Shown: positions 26,808-35,924, numbered from the stretch's first letter. The stretch: 64,000 nt of DNA from Prevotella sp. (GCA_017548275.1 JAFZAH010000049.1:62001-126000); one strand, 5' to 3'. The notes: generated from the letters alone by a model not told the origin. Made by a program: numbers and translations.

Positions 26808-27764
26808 TTATAGGTCTATGCTGGATATATCCACCAGATTGTTGACGATGGCGTAGATGGTCAGTCCGGCGGGACTGTGTATCTGCAGTTTCTTCGCAAT
26901 ATTGCGTCGGTGGGTGATGACGGTGTTGATGGAGATAAACAGGTGGTCGGCAATCTCCTTGTTGGTCATGCCCTGTACCACCCCGATGACCACATCCTTC
27001 TCACGGTCGCTCAGTGTGTCGCCCGAGTCAGCGTTACGGCCTATCATATTGGATATTTTAGCCGTGACATCGCTCTGTTTCGATTTCCTTTCGAGCCATC
27101 GTATGGCTGGTATGAAGAGGTGGTCCTCCACATCGGCATGTTGCGCCAGCCACTCCTCGTTGTTGTAGATATCGTAGAGCGTGGCGGAAAGTTGATTGTT
27201 GTGGAGTCCGTCACTGGGCAGATACTTGATGATGATGCTCTTCAATTCGCGTAATTTGTTGTCCGTCTGATGATGATGCTTCGAGAAGGTATCGATATCG
27301 TAGTTGTTGATGAGCCGTCCCTCGAGAAGCGCCTCGACGTAGGGGAAGACCGTTTTCTCCTCGTATTTCATGTGCTTGCGGATGAAAAGCGCATACTCGT
27401 CATATAGTTTGAGAATAAGGCGCGCCAGATTGTCATTCTCGTCGAGCGCCTGCACGAGTTCGCTTCGGATAAACGGCAATTGGAATCCGAGGTAATACTC
27501 ATGGCTGGCCTTCAGATACTGCATGAGCGTGGGGATGGAGAGTTTCTCTATCTCCTCGAAGTCGCGGTGCCCGTTGATGGTGTAGTTGACCACAGCGAGG
27601 AAAGTATAGGTATCGACCTGCTGGTCTTCGCATACCTCACGGACGGTCTTATCGCCGAAGCCAAGATTGATGCCGAAACTGCCCAGACTCTGCAACAGGC
27701 TGTAATTATCGCGGATGAGTGATATCATCTTATCGTCCGCCTCGTACAATTTCTGATTTTTCAT
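26808..27764 (-). CDS. Hemerythrin (RIC/ScdA-like) sensor fused to a LuxR-type HTH
   Basis: With the ATG at 27764 the protein has 318 residues. Residues about 25-65 resemble the N-terminal ScdA/RIC domain (INLGFGDKTVREVCEDQQVD). Residues 85-225 form a four-helix hemerythrin-like domain with candidate di-iron ligands His88, His131 and Glu135 (HMKYE), a His cluster at 163-165, and His209 and Glu213 (HADVE). Residues 250-305 are a LuxR/NarL HTH (LSDREKDVVIGVVQGMTNKEIA). RIC-type proteins use a di-iron site in nitric-oxide and oxidative damage repair of Fe-S clusters; fusion to an HTH suggests a one-component O2/NO/iron sensor (inference). An earlier TTG start at 27803 is rejected because the promoter box covers it. 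Divergent from the porin-imelysin-peroxidase-CcsBA set. Confidence 0.88.
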   Translation of the reverse strand: MKNQKLYEADDKMISLIRDNYSLLQSLGSFGINLGFGDKTVREVCEDQQVDTYTFLAVVNYTINGHRDFEEIEKLSIPTLMQYLKASHEYYLGFQLPFIRSELVQALDENDNLARLILKLYDEYALFIRKHMKYEEKTVFPYVEALLEGRLINNYDIDTFSKHHHQTDNKLRELKSIIIKYLPSDGLHNNQLSATLYDIYNNEEWLAQHADVEDHLFIPAIRWLERKSKQSDVTAKISNMIGRNADSGDTLSDREKDVVIGVVQGMTNKEIADHLFISINTVITHRRNIAKKLQIHSPAGLTIYAIVNNLVDISSIDL

Positions 27765-27800
27765 CGCAGTACCCAGATTGATAACTTTCAAATAATTATG

Positions 27801-27808
27801 CAAAGATA
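27801..27808 (-). promoter_or_regulatory. -7 box of the hemerythrin-LuxR gene
   Basis: TATCTTTG on the minus strand, 36 nt upstream of the ATG at 27764. It overlaps a TTG that would otherwise be an in-frame start, which rules that start out. Confidence 0.6.
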
Positions 27809-27838
27809 CACATTATTTCTGAAACGCAGACTCATAAT

Positions 27839-27867
27839 AAATAGGTATTTTTCGATACGGCCTATTT
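27839..27867. promoter_or_regulatory. Inverted repeat between divergent promoters, candidate operator
   Basis: AAATAGG and CCTATTT (7-bp inverted repeat, 15-nt spacer) lie between the promoter of the hemerythrin-LuxR gene and that of the porin gene. The position suits a regulator that controls both directions. The protein that binds is not known. Confidence 0.35.
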
Positions 27868-27882
27868 ACCAAATTTTAAGTA

Positions 27883-27913
27883 TTGCGGAGCGGCCGCAAA
27901 CCAAATACCTTTG
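27883..27913 (+). promoter_or_regulatory. Promoter of the porin gene
   Basis: TACCTTTG at 27906-27913 with TTG at 27883-27885, 20 nt upstream. It ends 23 nt before the start codon. Confidence 0.6.
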
Positions 27914-27936
27914 CAGCGGAAAAAGAAGGATAAAAA

Positions 27937-29247
27937 ATGACAAAGAAAACCATTATTACAATGTGTGCCGTAATGGCATTCGCCACGGCACAAACAGCCC
28001 GGGCGCAGGTAAACGCCGGTGACAGCGTGATGACGCACGCCAAGGGCAACCGATTGAGCGTGGGCGGCTACGGTGAGGTAACCTACTCAAGAAATTTCTA
28101 TAGCGACCATTACTACCGTTACAGTAACCCCTCACAGTATAAGAACGACCCGAGCAACGGCCGTTTCGACATTCCCCACGCTGTCATCTATTTAGGTTAC
28201 GATTTCGGCAAAGGCTGGACGTTCGGCACGGAGATAGAATTTGAGCATACTGGCACGGGCGGTGCCATCGAGATAGAGACCGACGAAGGCGGCGAATACG
28301 AGCATGAGGTAGAGAAAGGCGGCGAGGTGGAACTGGAGCAGTTCTGGATTCAGAAGAGTTTCTCACGTGCCGCCAACCTGCGCATCGGTCATATCGTGGT
28401 GCCGGTAGGATTGATAAATGCCCATCACGAACCGCTGAACTTTTTTACCGTCTATCGTCCCGAGGGCGAGAGCACCATTCTGCCGAGCACCTGGCATGAC
28501 ACGGGTATCAGTTTCTGGGGCCGTTCGGGCGATTTCCGCTATGAGGTGCAATTGACCGCCGGATTGAACGCACTGATGTTCAGCCGCGACAACTGGGCGA
28601 AAAACGGTGTGAAATCGGCCTTCGAGTTCAAACCCGCCAACAAATACGGTATCTCAGCCCGTATAGACAACTACAGCATCCAAGGCGTGCGCATGGCAGT
28701 GAGCAGTTATTTCGGACGCGCCATGCACAACACCTATCCCAATCTGTTGGAAGGCGACGGCAAGACCTATGACAAGGTGTCGGGCAACGTGTGGATTGGC
28801 TCGTTTGACTTTACCCTCAACCGCAACAACTGGATTGTCCGTGGTCAGGCAGATTACGGCACATTGAGCGACGCCGCAGACGTGAGCAGCGCCAAGAGCC
28901 GCCAACCCAAGAACTCACCCTATAACCGCACACAAGTGGGTAAGGCCGCCGTGGCTGTGGGCATCGAGGCAGGTTACGATATCTTCTCGCAGATAGCCGC
29001 CACCCGCGCTGCCAAGGAGAAACTCTACGTCTTCGGCCGATATGAGTATTACGACTCGTATATCCATGAGGACAGCCAACCGGTATATGATTTCACCAAA
29101 CGGCAGAACATCACATTCGGTGTGAATTACCACCCTGTGCCGCAGATTGCCATCAAAGCGGAATACACCAACCGCATATTTAAGAGCAAATACAACAACG
29201 AGCCCGCCGTCAACGTGGGCATCGCCTATGAGGGATTTTTCCTATAA
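27937..29247 (+). CDS. Outer-membrane porin, phosphate-selective porin O/P-like
   Basis: A 436-residue protein with signal peptide MTKKTIITMCAVMAFATAQT followed by ARAQ (cleavage about residue 24), then GGYGEVTYSR and a beta-rich barrel typical of the OprO/OprP-like porins of Bacteroidetes (segments such as IPHAVIYLGYDFGKGWTFGTEIEFEHTG). Such porins let small solutes cross the outer membrane; the substrate is not evident. Residues near 100-135 are rich in Glu/Gly (EIETDEGGEYEHEVEKGGEVE), perhaps a cation-binding loop. It heads a plus-strand set with an imelysin-family lipoprotein, a di-haem oxidoreductase and CcsBA, which suggests metal or redox-related uptake. Confidence 0.85.
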   Translation: MTKKTIITMCAVMAFATAQTARAQVNAGDSVMTHAKGNRLSVGGYGEVTYSRNFYSDHYYRYSNPSQYKNDPSNGRFDIPHAVIYLGYDFGKGWTFGTEIEFEHTGTGGAIEIETDEGGEYEHEVEKGGEVELEQFWIQKSFSRAANLRIGHIVVPVGLINAHHEPLNFFTVYRPEGESTILPSTWHDTGISFWGRSGDFRYEVQLTAGLNALMFSRDNWAKNGVKSAFEFKPANKYGISARIDNYSIQGVRMAVSSYFGRAMHNTYPNLLEGDGKTYDKVSGNVWIGSFDFTLNRNNWIVRGQADYGTLSDAADVSSAKSRQPKNSPYNRTQVGKAAVAVGIEAGYDIFSQIAATRAAKEKLYVFGRYEYYDSYIHEDSQPVYDFTKRQNITFGVNYHPVPQIAIKAEYTNRIFKSKYNNEPAVNVGIAYEGFFL

Positions 29248-29251
29248 AAAG

Positions 29252-29296
29252 TTCACAATTCGCAATTAATAATTCACAATTCACAATTGATAATTA
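29252..29296. repeat. AATTCACAATT-type simple repeat
   Basis: Imperfect tandem AATTCACAATT / AATTCGCAATT units after the porin gene. The same type recurs at 57231-57312. No function is visible. Confidence 0.6.
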
Positions 29297-29384
29297 CTAT
29301 TCTCTCTACAAATTGCAGGCTCATAATACCTACAAATGATGAAGAAATATCAATAAATAAAAAAAACAAATAAAACAGAGACCA

Positions 29385-30728
29385 ATGAAAAAGATTTTCA
29401 AGTACGCAATGATGTTTGCCGCAGCATGCGCCCTTTCACTGGGTGTGACAGCCTGCGGTGACGATGACGATGACAATCCCGACAACAAAAAGACTGCAGA
29501 GCAACAGAAACTCGAGTCGATGAAGGCCATTACGCAGAAATACCTCGACGACGTGGTATATCCCACTTATACCAACCTCGCCAACCAGTCACAGGTGTTG
29601 TATGACCTGATAAACGGGTTGAAGACCCAATTGAAGGCCGGCACGAAGGTCAAGCAGAGCGATATCGACGCCATCTGCACCGCTTACAAGAAAGCCCGCG
29701 CCTACTGGGAAGAGAGCGAAGCCTTCCTCTATGGAGCCGCTTCCGACTTCGACATCGACCCGCACATCGACACCTGGCCCTTGGAACTCGACGTGCTGGC
29801 CGAAGACTTGAAAGACAATGCGAAGATTGCCAACCTCGACGGTGCCAACGGTATCGAATGGGCACGCACAGAGGGCAACCTGACTCCGGAAAACCTGGGT
29901 TTCCATGGCATTGAGTTCATTTTCTTCCGAAACGGGAAAAACCGTGACGTGGCTATCTTCAACAACGACGCAGTGGAAGACGACTCGAACTTCGCAGGGC
30001 TGGACGTAAGCGGCAAGGAAGAAGTAATCTTCGCTGCAGCCGTAGCCGGTGACCTTCGCGACAAGTGCTTCCAACTGGAAGTGTCATGGCTGGGAAACAA
30101 AGCACAGGCAGACCACATCGCCCGCATCAACGCTTGCAAGCAGCAAAACGTGGAAGAGTTTAAGACCACCGTCGAGAAAAACGGACTCAGTTACGGTGAG
30201 GACATGCTGGCTGCCGGGCAATCCAACAGCACAATGAAATCATGGCGCACCGTGATGGAGACCATCCTCGTGTCGGGTTGCTCGAACATCTGCGGCGAGG
30301 TGGCTGACCAAAAGATGGGACAGGCATACCGCGCCACCACCAGCGGCGGAACCAGCACCCACATCGGCGAGGACGGAAAACCCGAGGAAGACGACGCCAA
30401 CTACATCGAATCGCCTTATAGTTACAACTCATTCACTGACTTCAAAGGCAACATCCTGAGCATACAATATTCACTCTACGGTGCAGCCGGAGCCACATCG
30501 GCACAGAAAAACTCCATCATGGATTATCTGAAGACATACGCACCTGAAAAAGCCAACACACTGGACAACAAACTCAAAGAGGCCATCGCAGCACTCGACG
30601 CATGTCTGAATAGCGGTAAAGCCTTCGTTCAGGCTCCCGGTGCCGTTGTCGTGAAAGAGGCGATGGATGCTATCGGCGACCTTGACGACTGCATCAACGA
30701 GACCGCTAACTGGATACTGATGAACTAA
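29385..30728 (+). CDS. Imelysin-family (M75) lipoprotein
   Basis: A 447-residue lipoprotein: the signal peptide ends in LGVTAC with an acidic run after the Cys (GDDDDDN), typical of Bacteroidetes lipoproteins. The body fits the imelysin/EfeO-type helical domain, with the conserved GFHGIE segment (GxHxxE form, near residue 172) and DIDPHIDTWPLE near 125. Imelysin proteins (IrpA, EfeO relatives) are tied to iron uptake in the periplasm or on the outer membrane. Placement between a porin and a di-haem oxidoreductase supports an iron/redox role. Named as a peptidase historically, but proteolysis is doubtful for the family. Confidence 0.88.
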   Translation: MKKIFKYAMMFAAACALSLGVTACGDDDDDNPDNKKTAEQQKLESMKAITQKYLDDVVYPTYTNLANQSQVLYDLINGLKTQLKAGTKVKQSDIDAICTAYKKARAYWEESEAFLYGAASDFDIDPHIDTWPLELDVLAEDLKDNAKIANLDGANGIEWARTEGNLTPENLGFHGIEFIFFRNGKNRDVAIFNNDAVEDDSNFAGLDVSGKEEVIFAAAVAGDLRDKCFQLEVSWLGNKAQADHIARINACKQQNVEEFKTTVEKNGLSYGEDMLAAGQSNSTMKSWRTVMETILVSGCSNICGEVADQKMGQAYRATTSGGTSTHIGEDGKPEEDDANYIESPYSYNSFTDFKGNILSIQYSLYGAAGATSAQKNSIMDYLKTYAPEKANTLDNKLKEAIAALDACLNSGKAFVQAPGAVVVKEAMDAIGDLDDCINETANWILMN

Positions 30729-30760
30729 AGATAAGCCATAAGCCAGAATATAACATTTTC

Positions 30761-30795
30761 ACCTTCTTCCGTCCCCTCAAAAGGCGGAAGAAGGT
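30761..30795 (+). terminator. Strong hairpin between imelysin and di-haem oxidoreductase genes
   Basis: A perfect 11-bp stem (ACCTTCTTCCG / CGGAAGAAGGT) with a 13-nt loop and no T-run. It may be a processing or partial termination site that lowers expression of the downstream gene. Confidence 0.5.
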
Positions 30796-30829
30796 TCAAT
30801 CGTGAAAAACAACCCTATTTTACAAAAAC

Positions 30830-32542
30830 ATGAAGATAATTGATCAAAAAAACATGAAGTATCTGACTATCTGCGCATTAGCAGCATTTACTTTATCAGC
30901 TTGTCATGATGATGACCATATCGACGACCCCGATGAGGGATTGGTGAGCACCACTGGAGAGGATGACTACAAATATGTAGGCAAGGACACCAAGGGGTTC
31001 AAGGCCGAGGAATGGTATCCCGGCGGTGAACTGGGCACCACGAACAGCACCACCGCCCACTGCTATGAGATAGAGACGGAAGCCGTGAACCAGGCAGGTC
31101 TGTACAACGCCTTCAAAAAAGGCGAAATGCTTTTTGAACACGATTTTACACAGAAGAGCACAGCCGATTTCTCTGGTCTGGGACCTGCATACGTGCGCAC
31201 CTCGTGCATTCACTGTCACCCAGGCTACGGTCACGGCAAACGCACGCAGTCATATAACGCAGACTTCCGCGGCAACGGTTATCTGCTGGTTGTCTATCAT
31301 CCTGCCGACGGAGTGAACAGCGACGACGGGCCATATATCTCCGAAGTGACGGGTATGCCACAGACACGTGCCGTGGAGCCGTTTCTGCCACCTGTTGACG
31401 AGAGAGGCATCCACCTGAGTTGGGAGAAAGTGACCGCCATGGAGAGCGGACTGCCCTTGCAGTTCCCCGATGGTGAGACCTACGAACTCATCTATCCCGA
31501 GTTGAGCATCGACATCGACGCTTTCAACACCAGTCCGAAGCCGTCGAACCTCGCATTCCGTCTGGAATCGACCATCGGCCTGTACGGCACCGGACTGCTC
31601 GACGCCATCCCCGAAGACTCCATCAAGAAACAGTATCAAAAGGAGGCGCCATACGTGGAGTTGAACCCCAATTTCTGGGACAAGGCCACCAATGATTGGG
31701 CTGCCGGAGCATGGTACACACTGGCCGACGGCACGAAGAAAATCAAGCGCTTCACCTACGCCATGACCCGCGCATCGTTGCAAGACGGAGCCGGAGCCAA
31801 CGCTATCTGGAACATCCCCAATGTGAGCCGCAGCGACAGGCCTTACCTCTATACCACCACCGCCTGGGCTACCGCCATGTCGGAGAACCCCGAGGTCATC
31901 GCCAAAATCAAGGCCGACCCCACATCGCCATATTATTATGACGGCACCGACGAGGGCATAGCAGCGGCCGTGAAAACACTGCTCGACCCGAAGACCAACC
32001 AGTTTGACAACCCCTATCATAACTTCACTCCGGAGATGACCGACAACAATTTCTGGCAGTTCATGGTATGGCATCGCGGATTGGCAGTGCCCCGCGCTCG
32101 CGACCTAAACGATGCCGAGGTGCAACGCGGAAAAGAGGTGTTCAACGAGATTGGTTGCGCCACCTGCCACCGTCCGAAATGGACCACCGGTCCCGACAAC
32201 TATTGGGCATCTGCTCCCATCGTGAGCAACAACCTCAATCTGCCCGTCTATCCCTATCAGGTGATTTATCCCTATACCGACATGTTGCAGCACCGCCTGT
32301 ATATGAAAAACGGCATCCACGGTTCATGGTGCCGCACCACTCCATTGTGGGGCCGTGGACTGTCGATGGTCAACACCGGCGCCGAGGACCGTCTGCATGA
32401 CTGCCGTGCCCGTAACGAGATTGAGGCTATCATGTGGCACGCCTACAGCAAAAAGTCAGACGCATACGCCAGCACGGAGAAATTCTTCTATCTGCCGAAA
32501 GCCGACCGCGACGCCGTGGTGAAATTCCTGAGGGCGATATAA
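30830..32542 (+). CDS. Di-haem oxidoreductase (thiol oxidoreductase / DUF1111-type) lipoprotein
   Basis: A 570-residue lipoprotein (signal ending LSAC-HDDD). A second in-frame ATG at 30854 gives a more usual short signal peptide, so the start is uncertain. Two CxxCH c-type haem sites are visible: CIHCH near residue 125 and CATCH near 442, with NNFWQFMVWHRGLAVPRAR between. The pattern fits the putative di-haem peroxidases annotated as thiol oxidoreductases. It acts in the periplasm or at the outer membrane and needs cytochrome c maturation, which the next gene (CcsBA) would supply. With imelysin upstream this resembles iron-uptake loci in which an EfeB-like peroxidase partners an EfeO-like protein; that is inference. 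Confidence 0.88.
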   Translation: MKIIDQKNMKYLTICALAAFTLSACHDDDHIDDPDEGLVSTTGEDDYKYVGKDTKGFKAEEWYPGGELGTTNSTTAHCYEIETEAVNQAGLYNAFKKGEMLFEHDFTQKSTADFSGLGPAYVRTSCIHCHPGYGHGKRTQSYNADFRGNGYLLVVYHPADGVNSDDGPYISEVTGMPQTRAVEPFLPPVDERGIHLSWEKVTAMESGLPLQFPDGETYELIYPELSIDIDAFNTSPKPSNLAFRLESTIGLYGTGLLDAIPEDSIKKQYQKEAPYVELNPNFWDKATNDWAAGAWYTLADGTKKIKRFTYAMTRASLQDGAGANAIWNIPNVSRSDRPYLYTTTAWATAMSENPEVIAKIKADPTSPYYYDGTDEGIAAAVKTLLDPKTNQFDNPYHNFTPEMTDNNFWQFMVWHRGLAVPRARDLNDAEVQRGKEVFNEIGCATCHRPKWTTGPDNYWASAPIVSNNLNLPVYPYQVIYPYTDMLQHRLYMKNGIHGSWCRTTPLWGRGLSMVNTGAEDRLHDCRARNEIEAIMWHAYSKKSDAYASTEKFFYLPKADRDAVVKFLRAI

Positions 32543-32590
32543 AATGGTTTGAGGTTTGAGATTTGAGATTTGAGGTTTGAGGTTAGTAAT

Positions 32591-34870
32591 ATGAGACGGA
32601 TGCTTGCTTTTCTCTATATCGTGCTGTTGGCTGTAATGGGAGCAGCCACCTTTGTAGAAAAGGTGAAAGGCACGGAATACACCGGGAGTCATATTTATGG
32701 CTCCTGGTGGTTTGTGCTGTTATGGGCATTATTGGCGGCCTTCGGCATATTGTGGCTAATAAAGAGTAAAGTGCGCCGTTGGTCCGTCATCGTGCTGCAT
32801 GGCTCATTGGTGTTGATACTGTCGGGAGCCCTGCTTACGCATCTGACGGCACACAAGGGAATGGTTCATCTGCGTATCGGCCAACAGACAAACCAATACG
32901 TGATGACCGACGACCCGCATCAGATGACAGAGAAAGACCTGCCTTTCACATTGCGGTTAGACACGTTTATGGTAGTGTTTCATGAGGGGACGGCGGCTGA
33001 GGCCGATTATATCTCGGCAGTGACCCTGACCGACGGCGACGAGGTGCGCCATGACACCATATCCATGAACAACATACTCCGCCACCGCAATATCCGTCTC
33101 TATCAAAGCAGTTATGACAATGACGGACGAGGCAGTATCCTCACCCTAAATACCGACCCTTGGGGTGTGCCCGTCACATACATAGGGTATGCGCTATTGT
33201 TTTTCTCACTGATTTACATGCTGATAGACCCCAAAGGCACATTCCGCCAACTGTTGCGTCATCCTGCGTTGAAACGCGGAGTTCTGGTGGTGTTGATGCT
33301 CATAGGGTATGGTTCGGTCATCCATGCCACCCCCCCTACCCTGCCCCCATCGACAGCAGAGAAATTCGGAAGGTTGCTCGTCAATTACAACGACCGGATT
33401 GGACCGTTGCAGACGTACGCCATAGACTTCACGAAGAAACTCACTGGAGGAAAAAATTATCAGGGATTGACCGCCGAGCAAGTGTTGACCGGATGGCTGT
33501 TCTTTTATGACCAATGGAGCGACGAACCTTGCATCAAGGTGAAAGGCGGAGAGTTGAACCATCGTCTCGGTACCGACGGTCATGCTTCGCTCAACGATTT
33601 CTTTGATAACTTGTCGGGCTATAAAATCGGTCCGCTGATACAGGAATATTATCAAGGAAATAATGACGCACTGCATCAGCAGTCTAACAAAGCCGATGAG
33701 AAACTGCAACTCATCATGACCCTACGCCAAGGATTGTCTGTCCGCGTGTTACCCTACACCGACGAACAAGGAAAAACGGTGTGGTACTCGCCCGCTGACT
33801 CCATACCCGATACCGTGGAGGCAGAACATAAAAAATACATCACGGAGGTATTTCCGTTGATGTATCAAGATGTTTTGGCTGGGAATGACGAGCGTGTGAA
33901 TATCTTCTTAGACAAGATGCTCATCTATCAGCAACAAAACGGCGGGCAATCACTCCCCGGCAAGACGCGTGTGAAGGCCGAACGGATATACAATGCCATC
34001 CCCTTCGCCACGATATTATTTATGGCATGCCTGACCATGGGATTCCTGACATTGGGGTATTTTATGTGGCGGTTGACAAGAAGGAAAGAGAACAGTTCGC
34101 AAATCCGTCAAAACGACACAGCACATCCCATAAATCATACATTCTCACAATGGGTAATGCGGGTGTCATTCGCGGTCATGCTGTTGGTTTTTCTGGCACT
34201 CACCATGTGTCTGGCACTGCGGTGGGTGATACGCGGCACAGTGCCGATGGGCAACGGATATGAGACGATGCTGTTGATGGCGTGGCTCATCATGTTGGTG
34301 TCAATGCTGACCTGCCGTTGGTTCCGCATCGTCATCACGTTCGGGTTTCTGCTGTCAGGATTTTTCCTGTTGGTGGCACACATCAGCGACATGGACCCGC
34401 AAATCACGCACCTGATGCCCGTGTTGCAATCGCCGCTGCTCAGCATCCACGTGTCGGTCATCATGACAGCCTATGCCCTGTTGGCACTGACCTTCTTATG
34501 TGGAGTGGTGGCCGTGATTCTGCGTATCATGAACCGCCGCCGGAAAGACCTGTTACAACAGCAATTAGAATCGCTCTCAGTATTGAGCCGGTTGTTTCTC
34601 TATCCCGCCCTGACCACATTGGGATTGGGCATCTTTATCGGTGCCATCTGGGCGAATGTCAGTTGGGGGGAATACTGGAGTTGGGACCCGAAAGAGACGT
34701 GGGCACTCATCACTTTCATGATTTACGCAGTGGCGGCGCACCGCCGGTCCGTACCAGCCATGCGCCGCCCCATGAGTTATCATGTCTATATGGTTTTCGC
34801 TTTCCTAAGCATCCTCATGACTTATTTCGGTGTCAATTATCTGCTCGGAGGGATGCACTCGTATGCTTAA
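32591..34870 (+). CDS. ccsBA: Cytochrome c biogenesis fusion protein CcsBA (ResB-CcsA)
   Basis: Handles haem delivery and thioether ligation of haem to CxxCH apocytochromes in the system II pathway, inner membrane with a large periplasmic loop. With the ATG at 32591 it has 759 residues: a ResB-like N-terminal half (about 1-480) with membrane segments at 5-25, 30-50, 60-80 and near 200, and a CcsA-like C-terminal half with the WWD signature WGEYWSWDPKETW (about 691-703) and NGYETMLL. An upstream in-frame TTG lies inside a GTTTGAG/ATTTGAG simple repeat and is not used as start. It follows the di-haem oxidoreductase by 48 nt and probably matures it. Confidence 0.92.
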   Translation: MRRMLAFLYIVLLAVMGAATFVEKVKGTEYTGSHIYGSWWFVLLWALLAAFGILWLIKSKVRRWSVIVLHGSLVLILSGALLTHLTAHKGMVHLRIGQQTNQYVMTDDPHQMTEKDLPFTLRLDTFMVVFHEGTAAEADYISAVTLTDGDEVRHDTISMNNILRHRNIRLYQSSYDNDGRGSILTLNTDPWGVPVTYIGYALLFFSLIYMLIDPKGTFRQLLRHPALKRGVLVVLMLIGYGSVIHATPPTLPPSTAEKFGRLLVNYNDRIGPLQTYAIDFTKKLTGGKNYQGLTAEQVLTGWLFFYDQWSDEPCIKVKGGELNHRLGTDGHASLNDFFDNLSGYKIGPLIQEYYQGNNDALHQQSNKADEKLQLIMTLRQGLSVRVLPYTDEQGKTVWYSPADSIPDTVEAEHKKYITEVFPLMYQDVLAGNDERVNIFLDKMLIYQQQNGGQSLPGKTRVKAERIYNAIPFATILFMACLTMGFLTLGYFMWRLTRRKENSSQIRQNDTAHPINHTFSQWVMRVSFAVMLLVFLALTMCLALRWVIRGTVPMGNGYETMLLMAWLIMLVSMLTCRWFRIVITFGFLLSGFFLLVAHISDMDPQITHLMPVLQSPLLSIHVSVIMTAYALLALTFLCGVVAVILRIMNRRRKDLLQQQLESLSVLSRLFLYPALTTLGLGIFIGAIWANVSWGEYWSWDPKETWALITFMIYAVAAHRRSVPAMRRPMSYHVYMVFAFLSILMTYFGVNYLLGGMHSYA

Positions 34871-34885
34871 GTCGGGAAGTTAAGG

Positions 34886-35065
34886 AACTGAAGTGCGGGA
34901 GTTATGAGTAGGAGTTAAGAATAGGAGTTATGAGAGGGAGTTATAATGAGCCATTACTATGCTACATACAGAAAGAACATGTTTCAGAGGCATTTGGCTC
35001 TTCTTAACTACTCGTTTTAACTCCATTTTATAACTCCTCATTATAACTTCCAAAAGTTAACTAAA
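34886..35065. repeat. 180-bp palindromic repeat, copy 1 (partner 35731-35911)
   Basis: Starts AACTGAAGT, contains three GGAGTTA-type units, a centre with AAAGAACATGTTTCAGAG, and ends with TAACTCC-type units and AAAGTTAACTAAA. Left-arm GGAGTTATAATGAG is nearly complementary to right-arm CTCATTATAACTTCC, so the whole can fold into a long hairpin. No transposase is present, so this resembles a MITE or other non-autonomous repeat. Confidence 0.75.
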
Positions 35066-35106
35066 GAAGATAAAGACGTCAGGGTGGGTTTCGTATTTGT
35101 CTAAAC

Positions 35107-35655
35107 TTATCCCAACAGTTTATCCAAGAGGGTGTAGAATTCGGGATCCTCGCCGATAATCACCTGATGAATCTTGCCCTCAGGAGTGATGATGATTTTC
35201 GTGGGGAAGCCCTGAATGTCGTAGTCTTTGAGTACTTTATCGTCATTGCAATACACGTGGAGCCAAGGCAACTCATATTCATCCACCGCCGCACGCCAAG
35301 CCTCTTCAGAATCATTGCAGTCGATGCCCAAAATCTCGAATTTACCAGCATATTTCTTATAGTATTCCTTCATCTGCGGGATGCCTTTGATGCACCATCC
35401 GCACCATGAGCCCCAGAAGTCAAGCACCACATATTTCCCTCGCAGCGAACTGAGTGTCAGCGGTTTGCCATTGATATCAGTGAGTGTAAAGTCGGGAGCA
35501 TCCACGTCAACGGATTGAGTGGGCATTGTCTGTTCAGGAACCGCCTGTGCGGAAGAATTGTCATTAGCAGCCGTAGTTTTCTTGTCACCGCATGCCATCA
35601 ACGTGATGGCGAAAAGCACGCCAAAAGCGCTCTTCATGAAGGTTTTCTTTGTCAT
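35107..35655 (-). CDS. TlpA-family thioredoxin-like lipoprotein
   Basis: A 182-residue lipoprotein (signal ending TLMAC, then GDKK) with a TlpA/ResA-type thioredoxin domain: APDFTLTDINGKPLTLSSLRG, active site WCGWC (Cys85 and Cys88), and a cis-proline segment FPTK near the end. It is tethered to a membrane facing the periplasm and reduces protein disulphides, often those of apocytochrome c. It lies next to ccsBA but in the opposite direction and between the two copies of the 180-bp repeat. Confidence 0.92.
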   Translation of the reverse strand: MTKKTFMKSAFGVLFAITLMACGDKKTTAANDNSSAQAVPEQTMPTQSVDVDAPDFTLTDINGKPLTLSSLRGKYVVLDFWGSWCGWCIKGIPQMKEYYKKYAGKFEILGIDCNDSEEAWRAAVDEYELPWLHVYCNDDKVLKDYDIQGFPTKIIITPEGKIHQVIIGEDPEFYTLLDKLLG

Positions 35656-35683
35656 TATTCTTGAGTTTTTTGTTATTCGGAGA

Positions 35684-35691
35684 CAAAGATA
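35684..35691 (-). promoter_or_regulatory. -7 box of the TlpA-like gene
   Basis: TATCTTTG on the minus strand, 28 nt upstream of the start. No clear upstream TTTG element at standard spacing. Confidence 0.5.
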
Positions 35692-35730
35692 ATCATTTTT
35701 TTAGTACTTTTGTCACGTTCAACAAAAAAT

Positions 35731-35911
35731 AACTGAAGTTTCTGGAGTTATGAGTAGGAGTTAAGAATAGGAGTTATGAGGGGGAGTTATAATGAGCCAT
35801 TACCTAATGGGATGTAAAAAGAACATGTTTCAGAGACATTGGAATCTTCTTAACTCCTCGTTTTAACTCCAATTGATAACTCCCCATCATCACTTCCGAA
35901 AGTTAACTAAA
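35731..35911. repeat. 180-bp palindromic repeat, copy 2 (partner 34886-35065)
   Basis: Same order of elements as copy 1 in the same orientation: AACTGAAGT, GGAGTTATGAGTAGGAGTTA, GAACATGTTTCAGAG, TTAACTCC units and AGTTAACTAAA. The centre and a few arm bases differ. The two copies flank the TlpA-like gene as direct repeats. Confidence 0.75.
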
Positions 35912-35924
35912 AATATTTGGATTT

